A stretch of DNA of 64,000 nucleotides, taken from positions 62,001 to 126,000 of the forward strand of contig ONCQ01000001.1 in the NCBI GenBank assembly GCA_900316355.1, written 5' to 3'. Source of the stretch: an uncultured Prevotellaceae bacterium (lineage in GTDB: Bacteria > Bacteroidota > Bacteroidia > Bacteroidales > Bacteroidaceae). The notes beneath the pieces are model-generated. The model had not been told where the DNA came from. It was given only the letters and a program-made list of their open reading frames with translations, and searched no databases. A program made the position numbers and the translations under genes. This document shows positions 44,701-52,100 of this stretch, piece by piece. Position 1 is the stretch's first letter, and every line of letters begins with the position of its first letter.

Positions 44701-45571
44701 GACACGGTTCAACCAATATCATATCTATCTGTTCCACACGGCTAAGGAGCAGACCATCTATGTCGATGGCACCACACTCGATGCCGAGTCAGACCGCACC
44801 GTTCAGCTCCGCCACGGCTGGAACGCCCTGCCCTATCTCCATGACAGCAATCTCTCGCTGCGCGATGCACTCGCCCCGTACTATTCCTACGCGTCCGAAG
44901 GTGATATCGTGAAGAGCCACGATGAGTTTGCCGTGTTCTCGGCCAACCATCGATGGGAAGGCAACCTCACCTTCATGCAGCCCGGCAGAGGATACATGCT
45001 CTATCGCCAGGCCACAAGCGATGCCACACTGACCTATACCGCCAAAGTGAATAAGGCTCCTCAGCGGTCCAATGACGCACAGCTCCGCGCGCCGCTCTTC
45101 ACCAATCCGCGCGCCGCTACCACCATGACCCTCATTGCCAAGGTGCCCCTTTCGCCAGATGCAGAGGGTGCAGAGGAAGCACAGCCGCTCTGCGCCTACA
45201 TCGGCGACGAACTAGTGGGCATGGCACAGCCGCAGGTCGTGGACGGCGACACGCTCCTATTCATCAGCATCCAGAGCGATGCCGCGGGCGAACTCCGCTT
45301 CGAGCGCGAAGGCTTGAAGCTGAAGGCTGGTGGACAGCGCGTCACCTACTCCGACGACAAGCATCTCGGGACACTCACTGCACCTATATTGCTAACGGTT
45401 GATGAAGCACAAAGCGAGAAAACAGAAAAGCGACTCATCAACAACCACATATACATCTTCCATGATGGAAAAGTATATAACACCCAGGGCGCTGCCGTCA
45501 ACACACCCACAAAAGCAGGAGCCCCTCTCCCATCCATTAAGAAAACATCCTCTCCATCATCCAACGAATGA
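35723..45571 (+). CDS. Giant secreted multidomain protein with LamG domains
   Basis: The 3282-residue protein has a signal peptide whose n-region contains two family-B repeat copies (T-P-L-Q-G-A-W-G and F-R-G-L-G-G-L) ahead of the hydrophobic core L-L-V-L-F-L-S-L-F. Recognisable parts are an FnIII-like domain near 800-870, two carboxypeptidase-regulatory-like beta domains near 872-960 and 970-1050, two LamG-like domains near 2210-2410 and 2420-2570, an Ig-like domain near 2719-2790, a beta domain near 2805-2900 and a sorting-like end (I-Y-I-F-H-D-G-K-V-Y-N-T-Q-G). A stretch from about 1050 to 2200, with amphipathic beta and helical parts, matches no family I know. It is probably a surface adhesin or glycan-binding protein. 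It is followed, with overlap, by a small lipoprotein. Confidence 0.8.
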   Translation: MKTANTKHRTPLQGAWGLSTLPFRGLGGLLVLFLSLFSPAQANDYLEVQSHYSIYSSGRDAIHVKVPIWAYGRINNYYLADSTALWFSLTSNEKVKQVAVQLRADRQGSNIDDDGKGSGEVFVHPAMGTIVITNTYDGVTQQVNEGEGWTKFLVKQGAVNDCSQLTTLEFDWYPPEQLNGKQFKLGLYLTINKYSPNVMFDDKEFAFPTVFTGGDNLAAPQLYTPYLYVINEEGNAGFGLAAVPYVTFQTPVSYATSLDPMRQVNTSSRSGSIFVNTRDTVQPNFTADFMVYRDEALGTKSKVTTSPVDVPAYHRIYDLQATEQKDESGSLTGANTISWMVRSPSAKDLVENDYFEVQRAFKSDYSDAQTLDVIAMQRGGTGEYSYTDNSRTEWKNRRTETDTLNVNYEVADDNYILTDADGTKLYRMKLKLTANNCIMPAQPVYYRVRRASSAVWGWDHEFAGTTQVYRHNYLAPLATSQAEYTLDNDFANNRKVHFNLKIENADVTYQPVPIEDCILEYKLSRSLSDTATIVFRVADTLMHSVKMIQAQIYRKSSPRTLVDSYTLHAGENIVKVPLGNELTFLITPLDGALFKNSETPVYTSFWEINDDNSYQWSGYRIHLGIRNSETLPNGKKNYDLSWVGYNGVPFEQEHAEKRWAEVQDKVKQQLYASLFGTIQAPVFGKCLWDRTAKLILTRHHVETGESLDIIVPQDSIQRQSDGSWMAHVTDVAASPCTHYKYSVRIDESDADLHVSNPIQLLPIDIDGPELYFNEAARIQQFTASQGATEGTLVNSVRLTWQASSTAVDDYVLCRVQKGSDQVPDTLVVTTDNAYTDNDALPGVHYEYTVIARYACNGIASVNSATAEGWRTPLGRITGHVMLADNSGQKGVTVALSKDGAVIRQMTTDATGEYVFEDVEYDLQSGTSFIITPTAQYGQFSYNNSSAASATVVLARENALVTNLDFVNTQAYRLTGRALYKQSTIPVADALFLLNGDTICRGGQPVRTATDGSFELLVPRQPVTLQIAKQHHDFEGEGMLEIDGSTTFTPTKPIDGIRFYDLTKVRLIGRVAGGTAQQALKRGFGLGRNNLGDDLKLVLMLEGDNTAHIVHDPADLTRDTLMQTVVQNGTTSTLFEQKRITIHPDPTTGEYAADLFPVKYKVVQATAKGYATLFPTGVGSETFDLSNAPLVLHHDTLDTMTITYNAVYDRIYRAPIQVAMTQVQYGVDCAGLGEKSLELSSMTGKGDDIPAYSVQDDGSVNYLLNYPVFRAGQKYQFTLSAFEDYRYNNSVSGRLDRVAQRGGNVIVRNGMESATHHQTYVLDSEGKNKNVFLEIKDIDYANSGTHALRTVTTALEVDGSYVEAGGFQAFIYGFKLEPNDLHSTDADVVLLDVVRDPGGMNSSAWLESGTTYKYAYKESYHWEAGLNIEPKYGLNVTQDIGLVTAPLGAGSYIGSTYNTSKQLSLTIPIVHEWKWGYTYSYDFTTTDRISTSSSYSNVGRNADVFLGTTTSMLSGKVQSVSLISDSLWQARQPAYRAGTLKLLAQGTGADGHRYYLVKGQKVALGTRIDNTFVYTQAYILNTLIPNLAKERQDKLEVFADSVAAQQAADARNEAVYWEVTSDHVSLRDTLKAESYKMVVPQKTDKVFTNEIAALDNMIFKWLTILYQNEKEKVIARMSGQKLGTWSVSGGTSITHSDSYTATAGYNEMPQGWGLVQYEAQSFGVDAGKQLLSQLSEICEFWSERGDQRIGSSVSKVLEQYLNDKLFDENFNLVNQKEPKSPLELGTVSNVSKWSCSIIPVLSYDSDDNLSKDKTISRKTGFTITPDPHGDMTISVYRSRTDQVWKSATDNIRDNVDIMNDEDLLYGSYVFFTEEGTTYCPHEAEERTLFYNKGTLLNNDTRYATKPEMTADTYEQVNVPADKAAIFHLTLMNNGQEESGKAADGEFMMLSLANGNANGAVLTIDGQNLAAGYPLYIKTGEALEKTLMVARGIADDYDDIELLLSLDDCPKIYTTLKLSVHYLPVSCDVAITQPRDKWIMNTLSSQDSIGYYLPVTIDGFDVNHKNFDHIEFQYKLTTENEDAWVNQCSFFANDSLYALATGNKAMIENGRIAPFRFYGHGDPKELNYDLRAVSFCRHGSGFVSKSSAIVSGTKDTRPPVLFGKPQPADGILTLSNDIRLRFSEAIAGNWLDEDNNFQLQGVTNSTGITSSSSLFFPGTESQYASSEALRGLAITDLTVDMMIRPAETGREMTLFAHGDDLCSLEFALTADQRLQAILKEEDKTPVVLRSKPMSTLSTTDFTRVMMVYNFDDNAIRFYAGTSDITENPQVHPWMLQNMANPIVIGNSLDGTNPFHGNMTEVRIWTKPLTPDEIANTHLRRLTGYEYELMDYYPMNEGSGTIVADMASGASLTCRELNWNNPQGISLVLDGEQALLQPERISRTAADDYTLMFWLRSTNSPTDSVALFTTYMGDSITMQLGIEAERLVFRQDDVRVSSVANVTNGQWHHLTLTISKTYNTGNLYLNGELLQTFAVNSLRGLTGSRMALGGGLKGNIDDFCLFEQALPSALVREFDSVTPNGDEMGLTALLTFSEMRRNQNNIPELVFSVTDQRIFRDAEGKRVKKDVPLMIGIDETHADKKNYAPVRDRGQLSNLNFTWTYHDEELLINLKMQDREINKRTLYLTVRDVEDLNGNRLASPATWTVYADLNSITWQTRRHAVTINNNQEDYSFKMDICNTTGMTRQYTINNLPTWLTVTPAQGTLEAEEETSVTFTVKKGLMPRLYNTVVYLTDDLDLSESLSLDIDVKNECPWGQIDTRLYESNMSLRAQVFIDKDGTEMIDTDAKDIVGITMNGELVGTGTVSSEDLTRGFVYITVYGKQSFNGKLLTAWLWRSSTGKTMRLATEEPLRFNNGGTLGCPPSQPLRLTATEGVMQTIHLDKGWTWTSFFVKPQAQGVINNVLFSSDEFTPNDEIKSPADNTFCRLDGNSSIWLGSLTRFNQYHIYLFHTAKEQTIYVDGTTLDAESDRTVQLRHGWNALPYLHDSNLSLRDALAPYYSYASEGDIVKSHDEFAVFSANHRWEGNLTFMQPGRGYMLYRQATSDATLTYTAKVNKAPQRSNDAQLRAPLFTNPRAATTMTLIAKVPLSPDAEGAEEAQPLCAYIGDELVGMAQPQVVDGDTLLFISIQSDAAGELRFEREGLKLKAGGQRVTYSDDKHLGTLTAPILLTVDEAQSEKTEKRLINNHIYIFHDGKVYNTQGAAVNTPTKAGAPLPSIKKTSSPSSNE
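35750..35811. repeat. Two family-B repeats in the signal-peptide region of the giant gene
   Basis: Two tandem copies of the CCCCTTCAGGGGGC core with GTGGGGGC or TTGGGGGC ends. The second copy nearly equals the repeat in dapF at 62596-62620. Both are in frame before the hydrophobic core of the signal peptide. Confidence 0.85.
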
Positions 45572-46101
45572 TAGTCACAATGAAACATTCTTCTTTCTAC
45601 ACCCTGTCCATCTTCTGCCTCTCGCTGTGGGCGATGAGCTGTGGGAGCGACGATGAGCCACAGCCCACACAGCCTGCCGCCACCACCCAGCAGGAGAACA
45701 TCGTCGGCAATGCCGCCCAACCCCATTGGTCCCTGCCCGAAGATATTGACATGACGAGCTCCATGACTGCCGTCGTCAGCGTTGATCTCCTGCTCACCTA
45801 TCCCCAGCAGGTGGCAGATTTCTGCAGCCAGACAGGCAATGACCGGATTGCGGACGAGGCCGACCGCCTCGCGGCATTCTCCGGCGAGACGTGTGTCGGA
45901 GTAGCGCAATACACCGATGGACTGTACTTTCTCTATGTGACACGTCCCCCTGTCTCACAACCCCTCACCCTTCACTATTACTCTGCCAAGCTGCACAATA
46001 TCTTCGTGGCAGAGAACGTCTGCACCTTTGAGCCGGACGCCACCAAAGGCGCGGTCTCGGAACCGCTGACGCCCGCCTTCCGCTTGAAGGATAACAACTA
46101 A
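45568..46101 (+). CDS. Small lipoprotein coupled to the giant gene
   Basis: The ATG at 45568 overlaps the giant gene's stop as ATGA; a second ATG at 45580 is the likelier start by signal-peptide length. The leader ends L-W-A-M-S-C (lipobox Cys), followed by a Pro/Gln/Thr-rich linker. The rest (about 130 residues) has T-S-S-M-T-A-V-V-S-V-D and F-S-G-E-T-C-V-G-V-A, resembling in order and spacing the giant protein's C-terminal beta domain (N-M-S-L-R-A-Q-V-F and M-N-G-E-L-V-G-T-G-T). A shared fold and a partner role, for instance anchoring or capping, are inferred. It is expected on the outer membrane. Confidence 0.75.
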   Translation: MIVTMKHSSFYTLSIFCLSLWAMSCGSDDEPQPTQPAATTQQENIVGNAAQPHWSLPEDIDMTSSMTAVVSVDLLLTYPQQVADFCSQTGNDRIADEADRLAAFSGETCVGVAQYTDGLYFLYVTRPPVSQPLTLHYYSAKLHNIFVAENVCTFEPDATKGAVSEPLTPAFRLKDNN

Positions 46102-46123
46102 GTATAATGACAAGAAACAATTT

Positions 46124-46597
46124 ATGGCAAATCAACCAATAGCACAGGAAACTACTCCCTCTCCCCTCTTTGCAAGAGAGGGGGCGGGGGTGAGGCTGGG
46201 GGGTGAGGCCCTCTGCGTCGATGCCGCCTGCTCCGGCAACCCCGGTCCTATGGAGTATCGGGGTATTCACCTGCCGTCGGGCAAGGAAGTGTTTCACTTC
46301 GGCCCCGTACACGGCACCAACAACATCGGGGAATTCCTGGCCATCGTCCACGCGATGGCGCTGATGAAGCAGAAGGGCCTGTCGATGCCCGTCTATAGCG
46401 ACAGCCGCACAGCCATCATCTGGGTCAACAAGCGCAAGGCGAAGACCACACTTGCCCCCACCCCCGAGAACCAGCCGCTCCTGCAGCTCGTGGCACGCGC
46501 CGAGGCGTGGCTCCAGCAAAACGGCATCCCCTACCCTCTCCTGAAATGGGAAACCGAGCAATGGGGCGAAATCCCCGCCGACTTCGGCCGCAAATAA
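46124..46597 (+). CDS. RNase H-like protein with an N-terminal repeat insertion
   Basis: The 157-residue protein shows the RNase H fold: C-V-D-A-A-C-S-G-N-P-G (first Asp), N-N-I-G-E-F-L-A-I (Glu) and V-Y-S-D-S-R-T-A-I (second Asp). A fourth acidic residue near the C-terminus is not obvious, so activity on RNA-DNA hybrids is likely but not proven. Between M-A-N-Q-P-I-A-Q-E and the first strand lies T-T-P-S-P-L-F-A-R-E-G-A-G-V-R-L, coded by a dispersed repeat (46150-46205). The natural start is likely the same ATG. It follows the lipoprotein gene by 22 bp and may be co-transcribed. A role in DNA repair or RNA primer removal is possible. Confidence 0.82.
   Translation: MANQPIAQETTPSPLFAREGAGVRLGGEALCVDAACSGNPGPMEYRGIHLPSGKEVFHFGPVHGTNNIGEFLAIVHAMALMKQKGLSMPVYSDSRTAIIWVNKRKAKTTLAPTPENQPLLQLVARAEAWLQQNGIPYPLLKWETEQWGEIPADFGRK
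46150..46205. repeat. Family-A-like repeat near the start of the RNase H-like gene
   Basis: ACTACTCCCTCTCCCCTC, AGAGAGGGGGCGGGGGTGAG and GGGGGGTGAGG form a GC-rich block read as T-T-P-S-P-L-F-A-R-E-G-A-G-V-R-L-G-G. It inserts between the first residues and strand 1 of the fold. Confidence 0.8.
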
Positions 46598-46645
46598 CCG
46601 CCACCACTCCCTCGGTTTCAACCGAGGGCCAAACCCCAAACCGCA

Positions 46646-48925
46646 ATGAACAAAAAACTAACCACCCTCCTCCTCACCCTCACTGCCTGCCTCGCACTCA
46701 GCGCGCAGAACTACTTCACTGTCGTCATCTTCTCCGACCCCCATCTGGCTTTGACGGGGCACGACGGCACCAGCATCGAGCAGATGCAGACCTATGTCAA
46801 TAACATCTGCGGCATGGGGCGCCCAGGCGGCAAGCGCATCATCTTCCCCGCAGCGCCCGACTACGTGCCCACGGCCGACCTCGTCATGTGTCTGGGCGAT
46901 ATGGACGGCGACAGCAAGGATGACCACAACGACTTCGAGACCGTCATGGGCGGCTTCGGCAACGCAGGCATCCCCTTCATCACGATGGCGGGTAACCACG
47001 ACTACGTCCCCGACTACTGGACGGGCGACAACGGCGACGAGGGCCACACGGGTGGCGACAGCGGTGGCGTCGCCGACGACGCAACCACCAAGCACACCGT
47101 TGACCATTTCAAGGAATGGTCAGCACAGTTGGGCTGCGAGGATGTGTACACCTTCTCGGACGGCAGCGGCCATCGTCAGCCAGACTGCTTCACCTTCCGC
47201 TTCCGCGGCGTGCGCTTCTACTGCGGACAGACCTATTGGTTCCAGAAAGGCTATACAGTCAATAAGATTATGGGCTATGTCACGGGCCTCGATAAGATGT
47301 ATGCCCCCGATGCCCTCATCAACACCTTGGAGTCCTTCGCACGCGAGCATGCCAGCGAACCCTCCATCTGGACACAGCACTACCCCTTCCTTGCCGGCAG
47401 CGACTGCGACCGCTGGTGGCTCGATCAAAGCGACGTAGGGCGCTATATCAAGACCACTGACTGGTCGGAGTATGGCACCAACGACGACCTCGGCAAATGG
47501 ACCGACGATGCCAATGCCCGTGCATTCGCCACAAAGAAAAAGGATAAGCTCGCCAGCATCATCAACCTCACCAAGAACCCCATCCACTTCTCCGGCCACA
47601 CCCACCGCTGGGCGTACAACGAGTACAACGGCGTGCGCGACTACACCGTCTCCTCGACAGGCTACAGCGAGACGCCTGGAGCCGCCTACGTGGTACTCTG
47701 CCAGGAGGGTGTCGGCACCATCCAGGTACTGAAGACACAGTTCAACACCAACACGCCGCATGTCGAGGGACAGCTGGGCTACCTCGAGAACGTCTTTCAC
47801 AGCCAGTTCCTCTGTGCCGGCAACGCCTGGGGCACGCAAGCCTCCCTCGGCGACGTAGCACTCCCCCTCTACTTTGAGCAACTGCCCAACGGCACCTACA
47901 CCATCGACACCGGCATCAACAACGGCGGCGACAGCCACTATCTCGGATGGAGCGAGCTGTACTGCGACCAGCCCGCCGTGGGTTGGACACTGGAGGAGAC
48001 CAGCGCCGGCAGCGGCACCTATCTCCTCACCACCGACAACAAAAACTACCTCTATGGCGCCACGAAGAACAAAGGCCTCACCAAGAACGCCACTTCAACC
48101 GTGAAGACCAACCAGCACGCCCAATGGCGGCGCCTCACCCACGCTCAGATGCTGGAGCGCTTCGCCGCAGCCTCACCAGCCAACCCCGTAGATGCCAGCT
48201 TCCTCATCGCCTGCCCCGACTTCGGGCGCAACGACACCCGCTTTGGCGCATGGGACGGCGGACCCGTGCTGGGAGGCCCCGATGCCAGCTCGTCGGGCGC
48301 GAACCAGTGTGCAGAACGCTGGAACCTTAACTTCGACGTCAACCAGATCATAGCAGGCGTGCCCAACGGCGTCTATCGCCTCACCTGCCAAGGCTTCTAT
48401 CGCGCTGGCGGCACAGGCACCACAGCCACCGACCGCAACGCCTACCTCTATGCCAACGACGTAGAGACCCCCCTCATGAACATCCTCGACGGCGGCAAGC
48501 GCACCAGCGGCAGCGGCTACACCACGAAAGCCGGCAACGTCTATGTCCCCAACACGATGGCCGACGCCAGCACCGCCTTCACGGCCAACGGCTACACCGC
48601 CAACGAGCTCCTCGTCACCGTCACCGACAATCGCCTGCGCCTCGGCATCCGCAAGAGCACCCTCATCGGCAACGACTGGACCATCTTCGACCGCTTCCGC
48701 CTCACCTACCTCGGCACCAAGGACGTGTATGACGGCATAGACGCCATCCCCCTCAACTCTCCGCCCTCAACCCTCAACCCCGCGAGTCCCACTCAGCCCC
48801 GCGAACACAGCGAGCACAGTTGCTACGACCTCGCCGGCCGCCGCATCACCCCTCACCCCTCAGCCCTCAACCTTCAACTCCCCCACGGCATCTACATCCT
48901 CAACGGGAAAAAGATTGTAAGATAA
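46646..48925 (+). CDS. Secreted calcineurin-like metallophosphoesterase with glycan-binding-type C-terminal domains
   Basis: The 759-residue protein has a signal peptide (L-T-A-C-L-A-L-S-A-Q, about residues 12-21). A metallophosphoesterase domain follows with F-S-D-P-H-L, G-D-M-D-G-D near 83, A-G-N-H-D-Y near 115 and S-G-H-T-H-R near 318; all metal ligands expected of the family are visible. After about residue 400 come a ricin-like region and a galactose-binding-like beta domain (L-P-N-G-T-Y-T-I and V-P-N-G-V-Y-R-L). It ends in a sorting-like tail, C-Y-D-L-A-G-R-R-I and G-I-Y-I-L-N-G-K-K, whose loop holds minisatellite residues. It probably hydrolyses phosphate esters outside the cell. The stop is followed by a structured gap. 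Confidence 0.85.
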   Translation: MNKKLTTLLLTLTACLALSAQNYFTVVIFSDPHLALTGHDGTSIEQMQTYVNNICGMGRPGGKRIIFPAAPDYVPTADLVMCLGDMDGDSKDDHNDFETVMGGFGNAGIPFITMAGNHDYVPDYWTGDNGDEGHTGGDSGGVADDATTKHTVDHFKEWSAQLGCEDVYTFSDGSGHRQPDCFTFRFRGVRFYCGQTYWFQKGYTVNKIMGYVTGLDKMYAPDALINTLESFAREHASEPSIWTQHYPFLAGSDCDRWWLDQSDVGRYIKTTDWSEYGTNDDLGKWTDDANARAFATKKKDKLASIINLTKNPIHFSGHTHRWAYNEYNGVRDYTVSSTGYSETPGAAYVVLCQEGVGTIQVLKTQFNTNTPHVEGQLGYLENVFHSQFLCAGNAWGTQASLGDVALPLYFEQLPNGTYTIDTGINNGGDSHYLGWSELYCDQPAVGWTLEETSAGSGTYLLTTDNKNYLYGATKNKGLTKNATSTVKTNQHAQWRRLTHAQMLERFAAASPANPVDASFLIACPDFGRNDTRFGAWDGGPVLGGPDASSSGANQCAERWNLNFDVNQIIAGVPNGVYRLTCQGFYRAGGTGTTATDRNAYLYANDVETPLMNILDGGKRTSGSGYTTKAGNVYVPNTMADASTAFTANGYTANELLVTVTDNRLRLGIRKSTLIGNDWTIFDRFRLTYLGTKDVYDGIDAIPLNSPPSTLNPASPTQPREHSEHSCYDLAGRRITPHPSALNLQLPHGIYILNGKKIVR
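48763..48887. repeat. CAACCCTCA-type minisatellite in the metallophosphoesterase tail
   Basis: Units such as CCCTCAACCCTCAACCC at 48767-48785 and CACCCCTCAGCCCTCAACC at 48852-48875 flank C-Y-D-L-A-G-R-R. The second lengthens the loop before G-I-Y-I-L-N-G-K-K. Confidence 0.65.
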
Positions 48926-48988
48926 GCTGCCCCCCCACTCCGCAACCCTTAGGACTATTTTTCCCATCCCTACACGAAAGACACTACT

Positions 48989-49063
48989 AGTCCCTCGCCT
49001 GACCCTCTATAGAGGGTACGCGCAGACACTGTAGAGACTACGGCGAGGGACTATAGAGGGTAC
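48989..49063. terminator. Structured gap between convergent genes: nested inverted and direct repeats
   Basis: AGTCCCTCGCC (48989-48999) pairs with GGCGAGGGACT (49042-49052). Inside lies the perfect 16-bp palindrome ACCCTCTATAGAGGGT (49002-49017). CTATAGAGGGTAC repeats exactly at 49007-49019 and 49051-49063. It probably works as a bidirectional terminator, although no strong U-run is seen. Confidence 0.55.
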
Positions 49064-49113
49064 ATTATTTTGTTGTTCACTTCATGTTTTTTACATCTAT
49101 GAAACGGAAGACT

Positions 49114-52100
49114 CTATTTGATGATTGCTTTCTTGCCGTTGTTGATATACACGCCTTGCTTGGCGGGTTTAGCCAACAGACGGCGTCCATCGAGGGTGTA
49201 CCACAGTGAGTCGCCGCCAGTGGGCTGCTTGTTGGCAAGCTCTCTGATACCGGTGGGGGCACAGCCGTCCTCACCATTATAAATATATACTGATGATGCA
49301 GCGAGGTTGAGCGTCAACGGCGTGTCTATGTCAATAGGCGTTCCGGTGGTCAGTCCGCTGAGGGCGCTCTGCGTGAAGGCATCGGAGAGTGTGATGGTGG
49401 TGTGGATGTATTCCGGTATCTCGAGAGCTTCGCGCAGTGTGGTGGTGAACGTCTGTGCCGAAGCCGCCGGATTGCGTAGTGCCAAGGTGGCCTTTCTGCC
49501 GTTCCAGGATGCCCAACCATAGACGTTGGCACGGCTGCCGTCCCACGGGTTTCCTCCTACCCAATGCACGTCGGGCAACACATCCTCCTGTGCCTTCTGC
49601 CAGCGTATGCACTCGGCCAGGTCGCCCCATAGTGCACCGCCATTGATGCTGTTCATCAGAGCGAAGTCGGCATAGACCTCCACCAGTTCGCTGCCGCAGG
49701 CAAAGGCGCAACGCATCTCGCGGAGAACATCGTTGTAGTTACGGCTCATGTTGGCTACACCGCCACCGTAGTTGGAGAGGATGAAGCCGTGGGTCATCAT
49801 GGCATTGATGGGGCAGAGCGGTGAATTCTGCACGTAGTTCTGATAGACGAGTCTGTCGCGGTATGTGATCCACTGCTCGCGCGTGTTGCCCTGGTTGCCG
49901 GCTGTTCCCCAGTCGTTCTCCTGACGCCATACGGCATCGCTCACTTGGAACCAGAAGGGCGATGCCCATGTTCCCACGGTGGTGTTGAAGAACACGTCGG
50001 GCTTTACCTTGCGGAGCTCCTGCTCGATAGCGATGATACCTTCGGCATTTTCTTCGCCCGTGGCTCCTGGATCAGGTCCTACGGAGCTGAACTGAGCGCT
50101 GATCCCGTCGAACTTAAAGAAGTTGAAGTGGTAGTTGTTGAGCATAAAGCTGGTGCGGTTGAGGAATACCTCGTAGTAGGCGGGGTTGGAGAGTTGCATT
50201 CCACCTCGCGAGCTCCAGTAGTTGCGGCGGTAGTTGCCGCTGGTGCCGTAACCGCCCACGGGACCGAGCCAAGCACCAATCTGAGAGTTCATGGCCCATG
50301 CCTTATCGCTCAGCGGCTGGAAGCCATTGGGGAAGTTGGGGTTGAACTCCCAAGTGCCGTACTCATCCCATCCGTCGTCCCACATGAATGAGCCGATACC
50401 CACGCCGTAGGCGTCGTAGAGGTGAGTTTTCCACTGGTCGAGTACTTCGTCACATTGTGCCTCTGTGAAGTTACCGCTGTAGTCGGCACTGTTGTTACGG
50501 TCGATGTTCAGCTCGAACCACGAGTTGTACATCGGAAACGCACGCCAAGGCACGGCACGCTCGCGCTCGCTGTAGCAGAGGAATGAGCGGCGGGCCTGAC
50601 CCGGAGCGATGAGACCAATGACGGCTCCCACCTTCCATGTCTTGCCGGCAGCCAGTGTCGTCTGTCGGCTCCACTCGCCCTTGAACTCAGTCTGTGTGGG
50701 TGCGGGCAGGTGGATATATTCGCTCTTGTTGTAGCTCAGGTTGATGTTGCCCGATGATGTGTTGTCCGAGCCGTTGGGGTTGAGGACAGCAAAATAGCGT
50801 ATTGTGTAGCTGCCGGCCGCAGGCACGACAAATGAATAGACATTATCGGTCTTGGCAGTGCCTGAGAAACCGCTGTGGTAGTCTGAGACGACGATATTCC
50901 CGTCTTCATCCAATAGATCCACACCGGCGATGGTGAGGCCGTGATTGCCGGAGGCGTACATGAACTGCGCCGCGAACATTCCGCCGGCGCGGTTGAAGCG
51001 AACAGTCTTCTCCATCATCTTGATCCGATCAGAAGTGTAGCCCAGTTCATTGATGCGGGCAGGCACAACTGCTGGAGCGCTCCATGACGAAGTGTTCCAT
51101 GTGTCGGTGCGAGCACCACCGACAGACAGCAACGGATAGCCAGTATCGTATGTGATGGCGATATTGCCAGATGAGGTTATCGTTTCTGTCTTCGTCTCAC
51201 AGAGGTAGCGCAGTCGGAAATTACCAGCTGAGGGCACTGCGAAGCTGTATGTATTGTTGCTGTGCACTCCACCCGTGTAGCCTACGTGATAGTCAGAGGC
51301 CACCACTTCATCCTCGCCGTTCAGCAAATCCACGCCCACGATGTTCAGTCGGTGGCTGCCGCTGGAATAAGTGAGGGTAACGCTAAGTGTGCCGCCGGCA
51401 CTGAAGGCTACTGCCTTCTCCTTCTTCACCACATTGGAGGCTGTGAAGCCAAGGTCGCTCACGCCTGCCGGAATTTCCGACATGACGCTCCATGTGCTTG
51501 ATGTCCATGAGTCTGACAGGTTAGTATCGTCAGCACCATCAACCGCGGGCAGGATGTTGGCTTCCATGTTGCCATCGAACACCGGTTCTGGCGCAATGAC
51601 TTGACAGCTCCAGGTGATGGTGCCGTTGCTGTTGAATGAGGCCTGTGCATCGGTCACGGTGTCGCGGAAGTAGCGCACGAGATAGAATCCAGGTTCGAGT
51701 ATGTTGAGCGTATAGACGTTGTTGGACTTGGCGCCGCCAGTATAGCCCTTGTGGTAGTCGCTGGCCACCACGGTGCCGCTGAGGTTCACGATATCCACGC
51801 CTGTGATGTCCAGTCGGTGGTTTCCGCTCGTGTACTGGAATGTCACCGTCTGTGTGCCGCTTCCGAGGATGGCCAGATAGCCCTGCACACCGAGAACACC
51901 GCTGGCGGGCAAACCAAGGTTAAGGATACCCTGAGGTGTTTCCGTTCCAGGCTCCCAAGAGAAGGTGGAGCTTGTCCAGTTGCCATAGGCAAAGGGCTTC
52001 GTGTTTACGGCTCCCACGATGCTGTTCTTGCCCATCGGAGTTTCCAGTCCGGCGAAGATCTTGTCACTGGCGATGACGGCTCCACGCGTGTTGCCCACTA

